Below, one piece after another: positions 62,127-64,000 of a DNA stretch of 64,000 nt (position 1 is its first letter; each line of letters starts with the position of its first letter). The DNA is from Breviolum minutum Mf 1.05b.01. Its lineage: Eukaryota; Sar; Dinophyceae; Suessiales; Symbiodiniaceae. The notes beneath the pieces were generated by a model that was given only the letters and a program-made list of their open reading frames with translations, made no database searches and had not been told where the DNA came from. Location of the stretch: the NCBI GenBank assembly GCA_000507305.1, contig DF239114.1, positions 188,560 through 252,559 of the forward strand. The letters run 5' to 3'. Both the position numbers and the translations under genes were made by a program.

Positions 62127-62549
62127 AATAATGATGACGATGATGACGACGACGACAACGATGATGCTGGTGGTGCTGATGTGGTGGTATATATGGTGCT
62201 TGAGTTGGTGGACAACTCCAACAATACCAACTATAGATCAGGGAAAAACACACATCAAACTACTGACATGAGATAGAACATCATCTTCGAACTGGCGCTA
62301 CTGACTGGTAGAAGAACGTTGATGGAGAATTAAACATCTGTCCTGCATCAGGCAAATCCCAAATCACCCACAGAATAAACTGCAGCAACATCAGCAGGCA
62401 TAGACACACTAGATAGCTAGCAATATATATATATATATAGCATATAGATGTATACAAATGTCGTACCCGTCCAATTTGCCAAATGCTTGAGCAGTGCATC
62501 GTCGGAAATCCCTGCCAATCTTATCTTGTGCCTTTTTCGTCTGATTGTG
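60113..62549 (-). CDS. Unknown multi-exon gene (3' part)
   Basis: Candidate exons: 62467-62549 (RLAGISDDALLKHLANWT, GTACGA donor), 60965-61049 (VEFFQVELQSVFEAMRWMDT, GTATCC donor, acceptor TTCGAAG), 60745-60844 (LMRILGKVLAELNATP, GTGAGA donor, acceptor ATTCAG) and terminal 60113-60175 (DFSDSVEPVDEELPVPRGDN, TAA at 60113-60115, acceptor CTGCCAG). Each is individually good, but reading phases do not all match, so some exons are missing or misplaced. An island at 61500-61640 is open in several frames. The protein looks helical with an acidic tail; no family is recognised. Confidence 0.45.
62091..62173. repeat. (GAT)n/(GAC)n trinucleotide microsatellite
   Basis: A run of GAT units degrades into GAC and GAA. 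It lies inside a putative intron of the gene at 60113-62549 and generates spurious Asp, Met, Ser and His frames. Confidence 0.92.
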
Positions 62550-64000
62550 CTGGTAAAGCAGGATCAATGGCTTTGGCAGCAACATAATCGGCACCTGCCC
62601 AGCATTTTATGTTCGTCCCTTGTAGGGCGTCAAATCAAGGCCAAACAAGGAGGAACTTCAAGCAGGTTGATCTATAGTAATGTTACTCTTTGATACTTTT
62701 AGCCCATGTTTGAAGAATACGCTCAGGAGACTTGATCTGGATCTGAAAGAAGCCGATACTTTGCACAAAGTGAGATGAGTATTGCCAATGTTCAGCGATT
62801 CTTAAACAGGTTCACTGGATCCGAGACTGAACTACCAAATATAGTCCATGGATCGTATAGCAGCTGTGCTATAATGTTGTGGTTCTTCACCCAACTGAGC
62901 GCCACACTGCGCATACTGTCCACCTGGGCACATCGTGTTAAGTGTCATGTGCCATGCCTACTCTTCCTCCAAGACTCATGGAAGTGGAACATGGGTACTT
63001 CCGAAAACAATCCATGTTTCGCGCCGGGCGGCTTTACTTTCAAACTATACGTCTTGATTTCCTTTTTTAATTAGTTGCTGCTGGTGGAAGCTGTTCCCAA
63101 ATTCTATTTTTTATGCCTCTCAGAAGGATTCAGGATTGGAAGATCGCCCCATTGTACAGGGGCGGACCAGTCCGGTAGATGCCTCCCAAAACAGCCACCC
63201 ATGCAATGTTGGGGAACTGATGAATGCCCAACGTCGATATCAATCATTCCAAATGATCAATAAGGTGTATGACTATGAACTTAACTCCCATATTTCAAGA
63301 ATTAAGACAACCAAAAAAACATGTAATAGTTGGGAGAACTTACCATTTTTTTCAGGATTCTTGGAATCCCCCAAATTATATGTGCTATGAAACTTCAAAG
63401 TTCTGCAGGATTGAAACTTTCCATCAAAGCTTGTCCTTCAAAAACGGACCAAAAAACCATCAACATTTGCAAAACAATGAATCCTGAAAACCCAATGGAA
63501 CATCATCTTTCCTTACCGAGTCCAGTGCTCAACCGCGATCAGCAAGTACAAATGAACCATCCAAGAAAAGCTGCCAATGACGTTCTGCTTGACCAAATGT
63601 AGCTCCAACTTGTTAACTGTCATCATGTCATCAAAATGTGGGTGATTTCATGTTTGTCTTCTGCGATCAGGTTAACCTCAAAGGCCTCAAATCCTCTCCA
63701 TGGAAAATCGTTTGACTCCTGAAGAAGGAAACACCTTCATTCTAAAGGCGTCATGATGTTCCCAGACAGGATGAAGCCACGCCCCAAAACAACTATCTAA
63801 GTGAGTCATATTCATTCCATAAAGTGTTTGCTATAATTTTCTTATCATCCCTAAAGGTTCATCCAGTGTTTCTCCTTGGCTGCATGCAGTGTGATGTTTT
63901 CTCCCAAATCTTCAGGATCTCAGGTGACTCCCAGTCTACAGTGCAGCGAGAGTTTCCAGCAGTCACATGTCCAGGGTAGGAGGAGTGGTGGGCGGGGGTT
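62550..64000. other. No assigned gene up to window end
   Basis: Open frames occur on both strands: plus around 62775-63074 and 63136-63390, minus around 62890-62950 with VDSMRSVALSW before a GTGAAG. None could be assigned by splice signals or homology. Confidence 0.35.

Overview
This is a gene-sparse, intron-rich nuclear window from a eukaryotic microbe. Almost all of the sequence is AT-leaning, non-repetitive DNA, and short GC-richer exons (23 to about 200 bp) are scattered through it. Only one long intact reading frame is present. The best guess at the organism is a dinoflagellate, perhaps of the Symbiodiniaceae/Suessiales type. The V-ATPase and 35.6-39.0 kb genes splice through GC-AG introns and one possible GA-AG intron, the acceptors read AG|G, and nearly every supportable gene lies on the same (minus) strand. 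These are known dinoflagellate traits. No DinoSL relict was noticed, so the assignment is an inference, and another intron-rich alga or protist is possible.

Layout, read on the minus strand from high to low coordinates: candidate exons of an unidentified gene end at 60113; a weaker set ends at 58045; a V-ATPase V0 subunit a gene (C-terminal half recognised) ends at 49121; a secreted VIT/VWA-type protein starts at 46071 and reaches its VWA core near 39.7 kb; an unrecognised gene with a signal-peptide-like start runs from 38986 to about 35.6 kb. Unidentified exons with good splice signals follow at 33.1, 31.9, 31.0-30.5, 29.4, 26.4-24.4, 20.9-20.5, 18.5, 17.2, 15.5, 14.4, 13.4, 11.0 and 9.8 kb. 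An intronless TMEM41/VTT-family membrane protein lies at 6265-7128, and short terminal exons lie at 5.4 and 4.5 kb.

Between the genes are unusual repeat patches. The most striking is 33.7-35.3 kb, where three unrelated short words are each repeated many times side by side. There is also a 645-bp composite repeat bounded by 13-bp inverted ends (3237-3881), a roughly 43-bp-arm hairpin 27 nt past a predicted stop codon (59982-60086), and several trinucleotide and dinucleotide arrays.

The recognisable genes are housekeeping or endomembrane genes: a proton pump subunit, an ER/Golgi scramblase-like protein and a secretory-pathway VWA protein. No operon-like logic, mobile-element enzyme, tRNA or rRNA was recognised. 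Exon borders were placed by eye from splice consensus and reading phase, so isolated exons should be treated as candidates.
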